Shown: positions 1 through 8,682 of the stretch, in pieces
Layout: every line of letters starts with the position of its first letter
Position numbering within the stretch: position 1 is the stretch's first letter
Assembly (NCBI GenBank): GCA_036274055.1
Contig: DASUGM010000260.1
Span: 1 to 54,835 of the forward strand
Direction of reading: 5' to 3'
From: DASUGM01 sp036274055
GTDB taxonomy: Bacteria > Acidobacteriota > Vicinamibacteria > Vicinamibacterales > SCN-69-37
DNA length: 54,835 nt
Translations under genes and position numbers: made by a program
Notes under the pieces: model-generated
What the model was told of the DNA's origin: nothing
The model's input: the letters and a program-made list of their open reading frames with translations, nothing else
The model's database searches: none

Positions 1-131
1 CTGACCCGTGTTTGACCCGACGGCTTTTTACCGTCGCCGTGGCGCGCCGGTCTAAGTCTGTTGGCTTCTTCCGGAATCTCCGGGGCAGTATTTGGGACAG
101 GATTGTCGTCTCTTCCAGGGGGCTGGTGGCT

Positions 132-1583
132 ATGGCGCAACTTTCGCCGCTGATGTCCCATCTGCTTCGTCGCACCGCGTTCGGCGCGCGGCCTGACGAG
201 GAAGCGGCATTCAGCCGGCTGACATACGTCACCGCGGTCGACGGCCTCGTCAACTTCGATCCCGCGCAAACCGACGTCGACGGCAAGATCGGCGCCTCCG
301 GTTACGCCAACATCACCGCGACCTCGGCATTTTCGCCGAACACGAACATCGATCACGCGCGGCAGCGCTGGCTGTTCCGCATGGTGCACTCGCCGGCGCC
401 GTTGCAGGAAAAGATGGCGTTGATCTGGCATCAGCACTTCGCGACCGCCTACAGCAAGATCGCCGGCATGATTCCCAGCACCGAGGCGACGCGGCTGATG
501 GCGGCGAAACGATCTGCCGACCCGGCCGGCCAGCGCGGGCAAATCGATTTGTTCCGCGAGGCTGGCATGGGCAGCTTCCGCGATCTGCTGGTCGAGGTCG
601 CGAAAGATCCGGCGATGCTGTACTGGCTCGACGGCCGCCTCAACACCAAGAACAACCCGCAGGAGAACTTCGGCCGTGAACTGATGGAGCTGTTCACGTT
701 CGGCGTCGAACACTACGTCGAGGCTGATGTCTACGCGGCGGCGCGCGTCTTCAGCGGCTGGAACCTGCTGGCGTCGCTGCGGAATTCCTCCACCGTCGCC
801 TTCACGTTCAATTACGTCGCCAACAACCACGACACCGGCGCGAAGGACTTCAGCTTTCCCATCTACTCGAACGGCAGCAAGCGCATTGAGGCGCGCAACG
901 CCGCCTCGGGCATGCAGGACGGACTCGATCTGATTGACGCGCTCGCGGTGCATCCGGAGACCGCGAAGCGTCTGGCGCGGCGATTCTGGTTCTGGTTCGT
1001 CAGCGAGACCGAAGAACCGGACGAGAGTTTCGTCTCGTCGATCAGCGACGTTTACCTGCAGAACGACACCCAAATCAAGCCCGTGATTCGCGCGGTGCTG
1101 ATGTCGCCGCAGTTCATCGACCCGGGGCGTCGCTATCAGCGGTACTCGTGGCCGGTCGAGTTCGCGGTGCGGGCGATGAAAGAGGTCGGTTACGTCGGGT
1201 TCTCGGTCGATACCGCGCGATCGGCGCTGGTCAACATGGGCCAGCAGCTGTTCGAGCCGCCCGACGTCAACGGCTGGGAGCTCGGCCAGGGCTGGTTTTC
1301 GACCGGCGGCATGCTGGCGCGGATGAACTTCGCGGCCCAGTTGGCGCAGAACCAGCGGTTCGCGTTGCGCGACGCCGCGCTGCGGGCCGCGGGCTCGCCT
1401 GAGGCGCTGGTCGACTGGGCCAAGCGGTCGCTGTCGGTGCCGGATCTGAGCGATGTGACGACCAGCGCGTTGCTCGACTACGCGCGCGCCGGCGGCTACA
1501 CGGGCTCCGCCGAACAGCTGTTGAACAAAGCGGGCGGACTGGTCCACCTGCTGGCGAGCTCGGGCGAGTTTCAGATCGTCTAG
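132..1583 (+). CDS. DUF1800 family protein
   Basis: The 483-residue protein matches the DUF1800 family, seen in the N-terminal LLRRTAFGARPDE, the segment around KMALIWHQHFAT, the PQENFGRELMELFTFG block and the late VNGWELGQGW block. The biochemical role of the family is not settled; it nearly always sits beside a DUF1501 gene, as here, and the pair is usually regarded as exported. The frame is open further upstream to position 12, but the ATG at 132 has a purine-rich AGGGGG 9 nt ahead and begins where family similarity begins, so that start is preferred. No signal peptide is obvious in this protein itself. The next gene starts 15 nt downstream, so both are probably co-transcribed. Confidence 0.9.
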   Translation: MAQLSPLMSHLLRRTAFGARPDEEAAFSRLTYVTAVDGLVNFDPAQTDVDGKIGASGYANITATSAFSPNTNIDHARQRWLFRMVHSPAPLQEKMALIWHQHFATAYSKIAGMIPSTEATRLMAAKRSADPAGQRGQIDLFREAGMGSFRDLLVEVAKDPAMLYWLDGRLNTKNNPQENFGRELMELFTFGVEHYVEADVYAAARVFSGWNLLASLRNSSTVAFTFNYVANNHDTGAKDFSFPIYSNGSKRIEARNAASGMQDGLDLIDALAVHPETAKRLARRFWFWFVSETEEPDESFVSSISDVYLQNDTQIKPVIRAVLMSPQFIDPGRRYQRYSWPVEFAVRAMKEVGYVGFSVDTARSALVNMGQQLFEPPDVNGWELGQGWFSTGGMLARMNFAAQLAQNQRFALRDAALRAAGSPEALVDWAKRSLSVPDLSDVTTSALLDYARAGGYTGSAEQLLNKAGGLVHLLASSGEFQIV

Positions 1584-1598
1584 CCACGCGAGGGATTC

Positions 1599-2864
1599 AT
1601 GAAGGTCACTCGTCGACAGTTCGTTCGCGGTGGTGTCGCCGCATTCACCGTCAGCTTCGCGGCGCCGAAGTTCCTGTCGGAGCTGGCGATGGCGCAGGGC
1701 GCGTCGCGCCGCAATCTGGTCGTGCTGTATCTCTCGGGCGGGAACGACGCCTTGAGCACGCTGGTGCCGTACACCGATCCGTTCTACTACTCGCGCCGGG
1801 CCAGCATCGCGGTGCCCGCGGCCAATGTGCTGCAAATCGGGCGCGACAGCAACAACCGCCTGCTCGGCCTGCACCCCCGACTCACCGGCCTGAAGACGAT
1901 CTTCGAGAACGGCCATCTCGCGCTGATCCAGCGCACCGGCTATCCGAACTCGAGCCGGTCGCATTTCCTCGGCACCGACATCTGGTCGACCGCCAATCCG
2001 GCCAACACATTCGGCGCCGGCTGGCTCGGACGGTACCTCGACAGCCTGCCGTCACCGGTCGATCCCCTGATCGGCTGGTGCACACAGCGCGAACTGCCGC
2101 ACTCGCTGGTCGCGAACCACGTCAGCGTGCCGGCGATTCCGAGCGTCGCCAACTACGCGTTCCAGAGTCCGAACAACACGGCTGCCGAGCGCGCGCTGTC
2201 GCGGACCGCGATGACCAAGATCGCGTCGCATTTGCCGGCCGAGAAGCCGCATCTGTCGTTCGTCAACGGCACGACGCAGGCGGCGCTGGCGACGCTCGAT
2301 CGCGTCGCGCTGGTTGGGCAATATCAACCGTCGGTGGCGTACCTCGGCGACGGCCTGTCGGTCGCGCTGCGGACCGTCGCCGGCGCGATCGTTCAAGGCA
2401 TCGGCACGCGGGTGTTCTGGGTGCAGATCGGCGGCTTCGACACGCACGCGACGCAGAACACCAACGCCGCCAACGCCGGCTACGCCAACCTGATGGGGAC
2501 GATCAACACCGCCGTCACCGCGTTCTACAACGACCTCAAGAACCAGGGGCTGCTCGGCGACACGATGGTCGTGCAGTTCTCGGAGTTCGGCCGCCGGGTC
2601 TTCGAAAACGGCAGCGCCGGCACCGACCACGGCGCCGGCGGCCTGATGATGGCGATCGGTGGCAGCGTGCGCGGCGGCCTCTACGGCACCGCCGCCGACC
2701 TCAATCCCTTCAGCGGCAACCCGACGCTCGAAAACAACGGCGGCGACGTCAAACACGAAACCGACTTCCGCGCCGTCTACGCGAAGATCATCGACAACTG
2801 GCTCGGTGCCAGCTCGGGGCAGATTCTCGGCGCGGACTTCACCAACGGGCCGCAGTTCATTTAG
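1599..2864 (+). CDS. DUF1501 family exported protein
   Basis: This 421-residue protein begins with a twin-arginine signal, MKVTRRQFVRGGVAAF, followed by a hydrophobic stretch and a likely cleavage site near AMAQG. After it comes the DUF1501 core RRNLVVLYLSGGNDALSTLVP and later the GGFDTHATQN and EFGRRVFENGSAGTDHGAGG blocks, which resemble sulfatase/alkaline-phosphatase-like metal sites (Asp and His residues). It is therefore likely exported folded through Tat to the periplasm or cell surface. An SD-like GAGGGA precedes the ATG. It is the usual partner of the DUF1800 gene just upstream. Length is normal for the family. The substrate is unknown. Confidence 0.9.
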   Translation: MKVTRRQFVRGGVAAFTVSFAAPKFLSELAMAQGASRRNLVVLYLSGGNDALSTLVPYTDPFYYSRRASIAVPAANVLQIGRDSNNRLLGLHPRLTGLKTIFENGHLALIQRTGYPNSSRSHFLGTDIWSTANPANTFGAGWLGRYLDSLPSPVDPLIGWCTQRELPHSLVANHVSVPAIPSVANYAFQSPNNTAAERALSRTAMTKIASHLPAEKPHLSFVNGTTQAALATLDRVALVGQYQPSVAYLGDGLSVALRTVAGAIVQGIGTRVFWVQIGGFDTHATQNTNAANAGYANLMGTINTAVTAFYNDLKNQGLLGDTMVVQFSEFGRRVFENGSAGTDHGAGGLMMAIGGSVRGGLYGTAADLNPFSGNPTLENNGGDVKHETDFRAVYAKIIDNWLGASSGQILGADFTNGPQFI

Positions 2865-2867
2865 ATT

Positions 2868-3389
2868 TCACGGGCCGTTCTTTCGTTCGGGAGTTCGGGA
2901 GTTCGGGCGTTCAGGTTCTTCCGTTCTCTCGTTCTTTCCTTCCTCGGTTCGTTCGTTCTTCGGTTCGGCCAGCTGCGATCTACGCCTGCGCTTTCCCCGA
3001 TACTGCTCCGCGGCGTCGCGCGCGGCCTGAGACTCGAGATACAGCAAATATCCCGTCGTCGCGTTCCGTGCGCGCTTGGCAAGCGTCGTCAGACCGACTA
3101 GCTCCCGCGCATCGATCAGGCCTTTGGCCTGGGCCTTATGTAGGTGAATGATGGTCTCGCTGATCGAGGCCCGCGCGATGCGGACGAACGGCGCGTTTTC
3201 GCTCGGATAGAAACGAGAGAATCCCTCGGAAATGTGAACCGGTGGCCCTTCGGAACTCCGAGCTAACTGGTCGAGCAGCCGGGAAAAGCGCCGAAACCCG
3301 GGCCGCTCCAAAACCTCGGCGACGCGATCCTCGAGCTCGCGCGCCAGTTTCCATGCGTCAATCTCGCAAGGATCACGGAATCCAGCCAT
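2868..3389 (-). CDS. four helix bundle protein (S23/bAvd-like) with repeat-encoded tail
   Basis: The first 120 or so residues (MAGFRDPCEIDAWKLARELE, GFRRFSRLLDQLARSSEG, then AKGLIDARELVGLTTLAKRA and TTGYLLYLES) have the pattern of the small four-helix-bundle proteins first known from 23S rRNA intervening sequences and related to the Avd accessory protein of diversity-generating retroelements. The last ~40 residues are a charged low-complexity tail (KNERTEEG-like units) written by an 8-base tandem repeat. That repeat at 2877-2936 reappears inverted at 3521-3580, so the whole gene is enclosed between repeat arms and between two convergent genes. I chose the ATG at 3389; an open extension to 3434 lacks family similarity. 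The function is unknown; no reverse transcriptase lies nearby. Confidence 0.75.
   Translation of the reverse strand: MAGFRDPCEIDAWKLARELEDRVAEVLERPGFRRFSRLLDQLARSSEGPPVHISEGFSRFYPSENAPFVRIARASISETIIHLHKAQAKGLIDARELVGLTTLAKRARNATTGYLLYLESQAARDAAEQYRGKRRRRSQLAEPKNERTEEGKNERTEEPERPNSRTPERKNGP
2877..2936. repeat. left arm of inverted repeat around four-helix-bundle gene
   Basis: A 60-nt arm made of 8-base units (TTCGGGAG and GTTCTTCC types). It matches the reverse complement of 3521-3580 at about 55 of 60 positions by eye. It lies 12 nt after the DUF1501 stop and encodes the C-terminal tail of the enclosed four-helix-bundle protein. Confidence 0.85.
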
Positions 3390-3520
3390 GGCCGTCGTCG
3401 ATGGCAGTGTCGATGCCATCAGCGGCGGGCTCATTTGACGGCGTTTCTAACGAATTCAGTGCCGACCGTTGCAGAAAGTGCCATGCGGCGGTACGCAAAC
3501 ACTGCGATCGCAGGAGGCGC

Positions 3521-3580
3521 CAGAACGGAAGAACGGAAGAACCAGAACGCCCGAACTCCCGAACTCCCGAACGCAAGAAC
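3521..3580. repeat. right arm of inverted repeat around four-helix-bundle gene
   Basis: Inverted counterpart of 2877-2936, about 55 of 60 positions identical. It ends directly at the stop codon of the TPR lipoprotein gene (3581), so the pair plus the enclosed gene fills the whole space between two convergent genes. Confidence 0.85.
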
Positions 3581-5422
3581 CTATCGAAGCTCTCTCGCGA
3601 GCGCGAAGTCAGTGTCCCGGTCTTTCCATTGCGCCCGCAGTGCGTCCATCTGTTCCTTCGCCCCGGCAGCGTCGCCTTGCCGGGCGAGCACGTTGGCCAG
3701 GTAGATCCGCACCGGCACGATCTGCGGGTTGAGGCCCAGCTGCGGCAGCACCTGCAGCGTCGTCCGGTAGGATTTCGCCGCGCCGGCGAGATCGCCGGCG
3801 AGTTCACGGATGCGGCCGAGATGAAAATGAAGATCCAGCGCATGCGGGAACTCGGCGTTCGTCGCGTCGATATCCTGAATCGCTTCCTTGAGTTCGCCGC
3901 GGGCGGCGCGGATGTACGCCTTCGCGATTGAGACCGGCAGGAACACCGGCTGGCCCTCGAGCGGCTCCTTTTCGAGCCGGCCGACGGCGGCGGCGGCCGC
4001 GTCGATGCGGCCCGACGATGCGAGAAATGCCGCGTTCTGCGCCAGGATTGTCCGGTCCGTCTCCGTTCTGGTCGCGGCCTCGAGCGCCGCGAGCGCCGCG
4101 CCGCCTTCGTAGGCGGCCCGCGTCAGCCGTTCGGCGGCGTCGAGGCTGTGCACGGCCTCCTCGCTCTTGGCCTCGACCGCCTGTTTTCGCAGATCGCCGA
4201 CCAGCGCGGTGTAGGCCTTGAGCCGGCCCTGCCACGCCGCCACGGTCGCACGCACCATCAGGAGCTGCTGCGGCGCGACGATCTTGCCGGCCGCCTGCTC
4301 GAACGCGACGGCGTTGGCGTCGCCGGAGAGCACCGCCGAATGCCACCGCGCGATCGCGAGATTGGGATCGGGACGTTGCGCGAGGATCCTTTCCATCGAC
4401 GCGTACGCCTCGGCGCGTCGGCCGAGGAAAAGCTGCGTGTAGACGATGTTGACGGCGAGTACCGGCTCGACCGGCGCCAGTGATGCGGCCTGCTGGTAGG
4501 CGGTCAGTGCGCCTTCGAAGTCGCCGACGCCGGTGCGGGCGACGCCGAGGTTGTTGTGCGCCGCGAAATCACGCGGATACGTTGCCACCAGCTTGTCGAG
4601 GGCAGCCATGACCGCCGCGGCATTGCGGATGTTGTGGGCCGCATGGTTCCAGTCGATGTACAAGCGCTCGAACTCCGTGGTCCTGGCGCGCAGGTCGTAG
4701 GCCTTCTGTGCCGCTTCGCGCGCGCGATCGTACTGACCGCTGTTCGACGCGACGACGCCGAGCTTGGCCCAGGCCGCGGTGAAGTTCGGATCGAGCTGGA
4801 CCGCGCGTTCGAAAAACGGCATCGCCGCCTCTTCACCCTGGATCGACCGCACTCGCGTCCCCATCGCAAAAGGACGCAGCGCGTCGATCGATCCGGTCAG
4901 CGCCTCGGGGGCGCCGACCGCAAAGGTCGAGCGTGTCGCCGCCGGTTCGCCGAGCGTCTCGCGCAGCATCATCACCGCCTCGCCGGTCTTCGCGATGACG
5001 TCTTCCCGCGACGCGGCACGAACGTCGACCTGGCCCTTCTGCGCCCTGGCGGCGCAGTCGATCGCTTCGAGCCTGATCGAATACGTCCCCGACGATCCCG
5101 AAATCGATCCACCGATAACCGCGACCGCCCCGGCGGCGGCACAGATCTCCAGCCCCGGCCCCACCGCCAGCTGATCAATCGGCTTCTTCGCCTGCCGGAG
5201 CGCGCGCATCGCCCTCGGATCCGGCACGACATTGAGAAACGGCGACTGCTGCAGCCCGACGTGCACGACCTGCCGGAGCGACGCATCGAACATCGCGTCG
5301 CCGGTGGTGTTGGCGAAGTCGGCGACGATGACCGCGTCGCCTTCCTTGATCGCAGGCGGATTGCTGCAGGCAGCGGCGGCGATGACAACGGACAACAACG
5401 TGACCGCGAGACGGTGTGGCAC
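3581..5422 (-). CDS. TPR-repeat lipoprotein
   Basis: The 613-residue protein starts with a signal peptide ending in a lipobox (VVIAAAACS), so it is likely a lipid-anchored envelope protein. A FANTTGDAMFDASLRQVVHV segment and an alpha/beta region (residues ~20-150) are followed by many TPR-like helical pairs, for example AMPFFERAVQLDPNFTAAWAKLG and AHNNLGVARTGVGDFEGALTAY. This architecture is the same as the extracytoplasmic half of acidobacterial Ser/Thr kinases, but no kinase domain is present here. The GTG at 5422 is preferred because it gives a normal signal peptide; a TTG at 5443 is in frame. It is divergent from the padR gene at 5511. The role is unknown; protein-protein interaction is likely. 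Confidence 0.75.
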   Translation of the reverse strand: MPHRLAVTLLSVVIAAAACSNPPAIKEGDAVIVADFANTTGDAMFDASLRQVVHVGLQQSPFLNVVPDPRAMRALRQAKKPIDQLAVGPGLEICAAAGAVAVIGGSISGSSGTYSIRLEAIDCAARAQKGQVDVRAASREDVIAKTGEAVMMLRETLGEPAATRSTFAVGAPEALTGSIDALRPFAMGTRVRSIQGEEAAMPFFERAVQLDPNFTAAWAKLGVVASNSGQYDRAREAAQKAYDLRARTTEFERLYIDWNHAAHNIRNAAAVMAALDKLVATYPRDFAAHNNLGVARTGVGDFEGALTAYQQAASLAPVEPVLAVNIVYTQLFLGRRAEAYASMERILAQRPDPNLAIARWHSAVLSGDANAVAFEQAAGKIVAPQQLLMVRATVAAWQGRLKAYTALVGDLRKQAVEAKSEEAVHSLDAAERLTRAAYEGGAALAALEAATRTETDRTILAQNAAFLASSGRIDAAAAAVGRLEKEPLEGQPVFLPVSIAKAYIRAARGELKEAIQDIDATNAEFPHALDLHFHLGRIRELAGDLAGAAKSYRTTLQVLPQLGLNPQIVPVRIYLANVLARQGDAAGAKEQMDALRAQWKDRDTDFALARELR

Positions 5423-5473
5423 GGCGAAATGATACCCGCCCAACCCTATCGGACGCTCCGCCGTCGAACTCCT

Positions 5474-5486
5474 CTAGAACTTCTAG
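5474..5486. promoter_or_regulatory. inverted repeat upstream of padR 1 (possible operator)
   Basis: CTAGAA-C-TTCTAG is a perfect 6-1-6 palindrome, 24 nt before the padR start and within the divergent promoter region shared with the TPR lipoprotein gene. PadR proteins commonly repress their own operon by binding such palindromes; binding here is inferred. Confidence 0.45.
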
Positions 5487-5510
5487 GCGGGTGGCCTCGT
5501 AGGAGGAAAG

Positions 5511-5855
5511 ATGAGACGACGAGCGGGAAACGCCGACGGCGACATGCTGGCCGGCACCCTGGACATGCTGATCTTGCGGATTTTACAAGCGGGCCCCGCG
5601 CACGGATTGCAAATTGCGCAAAGCATCGAGCGGCGGTCCGATGATGTGCTGCTGGTTGAGCAGGGGTCGCTCTATCCGGCGCTGCACCGCATCGAGGAAC
5701 GCGGCTGGATTGCGTCGTATTGGGGCGTGTCCGACACCAATCGCAAGGCGAAGTTCTACAGGCTCACCGCCGCGGGCAGAAAGCAGCTGGCATCGGAGGA
5801 GAGTCGCTGGTCGGAACTGGTCAACGCGGTCGGCCGCGTCCTCAGAACGGAGTAG
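5511..5855 (+). CDS. PadR family transcriptional regulator
   Basis: 114 residues with the PadR winged-helix pattern: LAGTLDMLILRILQAGPAHGLQIAQSI, then VEQGSLYPALHRIEERGWIASYWG, then RKAKFYRLTAAGRKQL. It acts as a cytoplasmic dimeric repressor in known family members. A strong AGGAGG lies 5 nt before the ATG. The stop is 2 nt from the start of the permease at 5858, the standard padR-ADOP pairing, so it probably controls that permease as well as itself through the palindrome at 5474-5486. The ligand is unknown. Confidence 0.92.
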   Translation: MRRRAGNADGDMLAGTLDMLILRILQAGPAHGLQIAQSIERRSDDVLLVEQGSLYPALHRIEERGWIASYWGVSDTNRKAKFYRLTAAGRKQLASEESRWSELVNAVGRVLRTE

Positions 5856-5857
5856 GC

Positions 5858-8482
5858 ATGGTGCCGGATGCCCGTGATCGCGAAGAGGAGATGCGCGCGC
5901 ACCTCGACTTGTATGTCGAACAGCTCGAGAGCCGCGGCGTCGCGCCGGAAGAAGCCCGCCGTCAGGCGCGATTGAAGTTCGGCAATCCACGCGCGAAGCT
6001 CGAGGCCGTCGCCGACGTCAGCAAAGGCGCGTTCCTGAGCGCGATCTGGCGTGACGCGCGCTACGCCGCGCGTGTGCTGCGACGGACGCCGGTCTTCACC
6101 GCGACGGCGATCGCGACGCTGGCTCTCGTCATCGGCGCCAATACGGCGGTCTTCAGTCTGGCCGACGCCATTCTCATCCGATCGCTTCCGTACCCCGAAC
6201 CCGATCGGCTCGGCCTGATCCACTACACCTCGAAGGGCGCCAACGGGACGTACACCGGCCGCGCGGTGGACGCCGCGATGTGGGAAGCGATTCGCGATCA
6301 CGTACCGTCGGTCGACGCCGCGGTGATGGGCGGCGGCGGGGGCGGCGCGAATCTCGTGATTGGCGACGCCGCGGCGTTCATCCGCCAGCAGCGGGTCTCG
6401 GCGTCGTTTTTCCGCGTCCTCGGCGTCGTCCCGGAACGCGGCCGCCCGTTTCTGCCCGAGGAAGATCTGCCTGGCGGTCCTCCCGTGACCGTGTTGAGCG
6501 ACGCGATCTGGCAGCGGTTTTTTCACGCCGATCCGTCGATCATCGGCCAGTCAATCCTTCTCCGGGGCGAGCCCTACACGGTTGTCGGCGTGATGCCCGC
6601 GGATTTCGTGAGCACTCGACCCGACGTCGACGTCTGGACACCGCTGCGGCCGTCACGCAACGGCGAAGGCAGCGGCACCAACTATCAGACGATCGTCCGC
6701 CTCAAGCCCGGCGCGACCTGGACTCAGGTACGCGGCGAACTGTCCGCTGCGAAGACCGAAGCCTTTGCCCTCCTCGGCCAGCCGAAAGGCACCGAGCGCG
6801 ACCTCGGCGTCGAATCGATGCAGGAAGGACTCGCCGAAGGCATCCGTGAACCGATTGTGATGCTCAGCTGGGCCGTGGCCGCGGTGCTGCTGATCGCCTG
6901 CGTCAACCTCGCCGCGCTGCTGCTCGCGCGCGGCGGCAGCCGCTCGAAGGAGATCGCCACGCGGATGGCGCTCGGCAGCGGCCGCGGCGCGGTCATTCGC
7001 CAGTTGATGGTCGAAGCGGCCGTGCTCGCGCTCGCCGGCGGCGCCGCGGGTCTGGTGGTCGCGCAGTTTGGACTCTCCGGGCTCAAGCTTCTTGGCAGCG
7101 ACACCTTCGAAGAATGGGGCACGGTTTCGCTGAACGGCCGCGTGCTCGGCATGACGCTCGGCCTGTCGCTCATCACGAGCTTCATTTTCGGTCTGGTCCC
7201 GGCGATCCAGGCCAGCCGCTTGAATGTTCAGCTGGCGATCGTCAGCGGCGGCACGCGCAGCATCGCAGGGTCATCGAAGCATTGGCCGCGGCGCCTGCTG
7301 GTCGTCGCGGAGGTCGCCCTCGGCGTCGTCCTGCTCGTGACCGCGGGCCTGCTGGTGCGCACATTCGTGAATCTCCGCAATCTCGATCCCGGCTTCGAAC
7401 CTGACGGCCTGGTCACGGCCAGCGTCTCGCTACAGGACGCGCGGTATCTCGACGCGGCCAGCGTCAACCGCCTCTTCGATGAGAGTCTGCGCCGGCTGCG
7501 CGAGACGCCAGGTATCGAATCGGCCGCGGTGTCCCTCGAGCTCCCATACGATCGCCTGCTGAACAGCGGCTATCGCTTCATGGACGACGCGGCCGCGCAG
7601 CCGAAAACCACGAACCAGACTTACATCACGCCAGGATTCCTCGAGACGATGCGGATCCCGGTGAAGCAGGGCCGCGACATTTTCGACACGGACACGGCGG
7701 CGGCGCCGCCGATCGCGCTCGTCAACGAGACGTTTGCGCGTGTCTATTCGAAGGGGCGGGCCGCGCTGGGACGCCGGATTCGCATCGGCAACATCGAGCG
7801 CGAAATCGTCGGCATTACCGGCGACGTCAAACAGCGGCGCAGTTTCTCAGGAGAGGGGATCGAGGACGGTCCGATCGTGTCGCTGCCGCTCGTCTTCGTG
7901 CCGGCGGCGCAGACCAGCGACGGCACGTTCCGGACCGCGCACACGTGGTTCGCGCCGGTGTGGTCCGTACGGGCCCGCGACATCGGCGCCGCCGGCGCCG
8001 CGCTTCGCGCCGCGATTGCCGGCGCGGACGCCCGTCTGCCGGTGACGGCGACGCGTCCCATGAGCGACGTCATGGCCGCGGCGATGTCCGAGCAGCGGTT
8101 GTTGATGACGCTGGTCGGCGTGCTGGCCGGGGTCGCGCTGTTGCTGGCGTCGATCGGCATCCACGGGCTGATCGCGCACGCCGTCACCGAGCGTCGTCGC
8201 GAGTTCGGCATCCGCATGGCGCTCGGGGCGACGTCCGGACAGACGGTGCGCGACGTCGCGCTCGGCGGGATCACGCTCGCCGCCGCCGGCGCCGTCGCCG
8301 GCGGGCTGCTGTCGATTCCGGCGGTGACGCTGGTGCGGTCGTTTCTGTGGCGTGTCGAGACGTCCGACCCGTTGACCTACGCCGTTGCCGGCGGCGGTCT
8401 GCTGATTGTCGCGGCGATTTCGAGCCTGCTTCCGGCGCTTCGGCTGCTCAGGCTCGATCCCGCGGCGACGCTGCGCGCTTAG
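5858..8482 (+). CDS. ADOP/MacB-like FtsX permease 1
   Basis: The 874-residue protein has a short cytoplasmic prefix domain (EEEMRAHLDLYVEQLESRG, residues ~5-45), a first membrane helix at about 78-100, a large periplasmic MacB-type domain, a block of helices from ~334, a second periplasmic domain and three C-terminal helices ending in LLPALRLLRLDPAATLRA. This is the duplicated-permease layout of acidobacterial orphan ABC permeases. No ATPase gene is adjacent, so it must use a distant one or none. The ATG at 5858 comes 2 nt after the padR stop; an open frame further upstream only overlaps padR. Expression is probably set by that PadR. The substrate is unknown. Confidence 0.9.
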   Translation: MVPDARDREEEMRAHLDLYVEQLESRGVAPEEARRQARLKFGNPRAKLEAVADVSKGAFLSAIWRDARYAARVLRRTPVFTATAIATLALVIGANTAVFSLADAILIRSLPYPEPDRLGLIHYTSKGANGTYTGRAVDAAMWEAIRDHVPSVDAAVMGGGGGGANLVIGDAAAFIRQQRVSASFFRVLGVVPERGRPFLPEEDLPGGPPVTVLSDAIWQRFFHADPSIIGQSILLRGEPYTVVGVMPADFVSTRPDVDVWTPLRPSRNGEGSGTNYQTIVRLKPGATWTQVRGELSAAKTEAFALLGQPKGTERDLGVESMQEGLAEGIREPIVMLSWAVAAVLLIACVNLAALLLARGGSRSKEIATRMALGSGRGAVIRQLMVEAAVLALAGGAAGLVVAQFGLSGLKLLGSDTFEEWGTVSLNGRVLGMTLGLSLITSFIFGLVPAIQASRLNVQLAIVSGGTRSIAGSSKHWPRRLLVVAEVALGVVLLVTAGLLVRTFVNLRNLDPGFEPDGLVTASVSLQDARYLDAASVNRLFDESLRRLRETPGIESAAVSLELPYDRLLNSGYRFMDDAAAQPKTTNQTYITPGFLETMRIPVKQGRDIFDTDTAAAPPIALVNETFARVYSKGRAALGRRIRIGNIEREIVGITGDVKQRRSFSGEGIEDGPIVSLPLVFVPAAQTSDGTFRTAHTWFAPVWSVRARDIGAAGAALRAAIAGADARLPVTATRPMSDVMAAAMSEQRLLMTLVGVLAGVALLLASIGIHGLIAHAVTERRREFGIRMALGATSGQTVRDVALGGITLAAAGAVAGGLLSIPAVTLVRSFLWRVETSDPLTYAVAGGGLLIVAAISSLLPALRLLRLDPAATLRA

Positions 8483-8501
8483 CGCCCAGCGCGCAGCGCT
8501 G

Positions 8502-8679
8502 AGTGCTGCGTGCTCGGTGCTACGTGCTCCGTGCGGGTGCTTGGTGCCTCGTGCCGTGCGCATTCGGACGCAAACGGCATCGAGATATCTCGATCCTTAT
8601 GCGAGGCAAGCTGCCAACCGCACCAAGCAGCAAGCACCTGCACCGAGCACGTAGCACATAGCACCCAGCACGCAGCACT
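8502..8679. repeat. inverted GTGCTNN heptamer arrays with central palindrome
   Basis: Between convergent genes. The left arm (8502-8547) and right arm (8621-8679) are inverted copies built from 7-base GTGCT-type units, sharing the same start AGTGCTGCGTGCT. Near the middle, 8579-8594 is a perfect 16-nt palindrome, ATCGAGAT-ATCTCGAT. No gene is seen in the 200-nt gap. Confidence 0.75.
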
Positions 8680-8682
8680 GCA

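Noticed and set aside
12..131. N-terminal extension of the DUF1800 gene to position 12
   Set aside because: The added 40 residues lack family similarity, while the ATG at 132 has a good SD.
2868..3389. 23S rRNA intervening sequence
   Set aside because: The protein resembles those of such sequences, but no rRNA flanks it; neighbours are protein genes.
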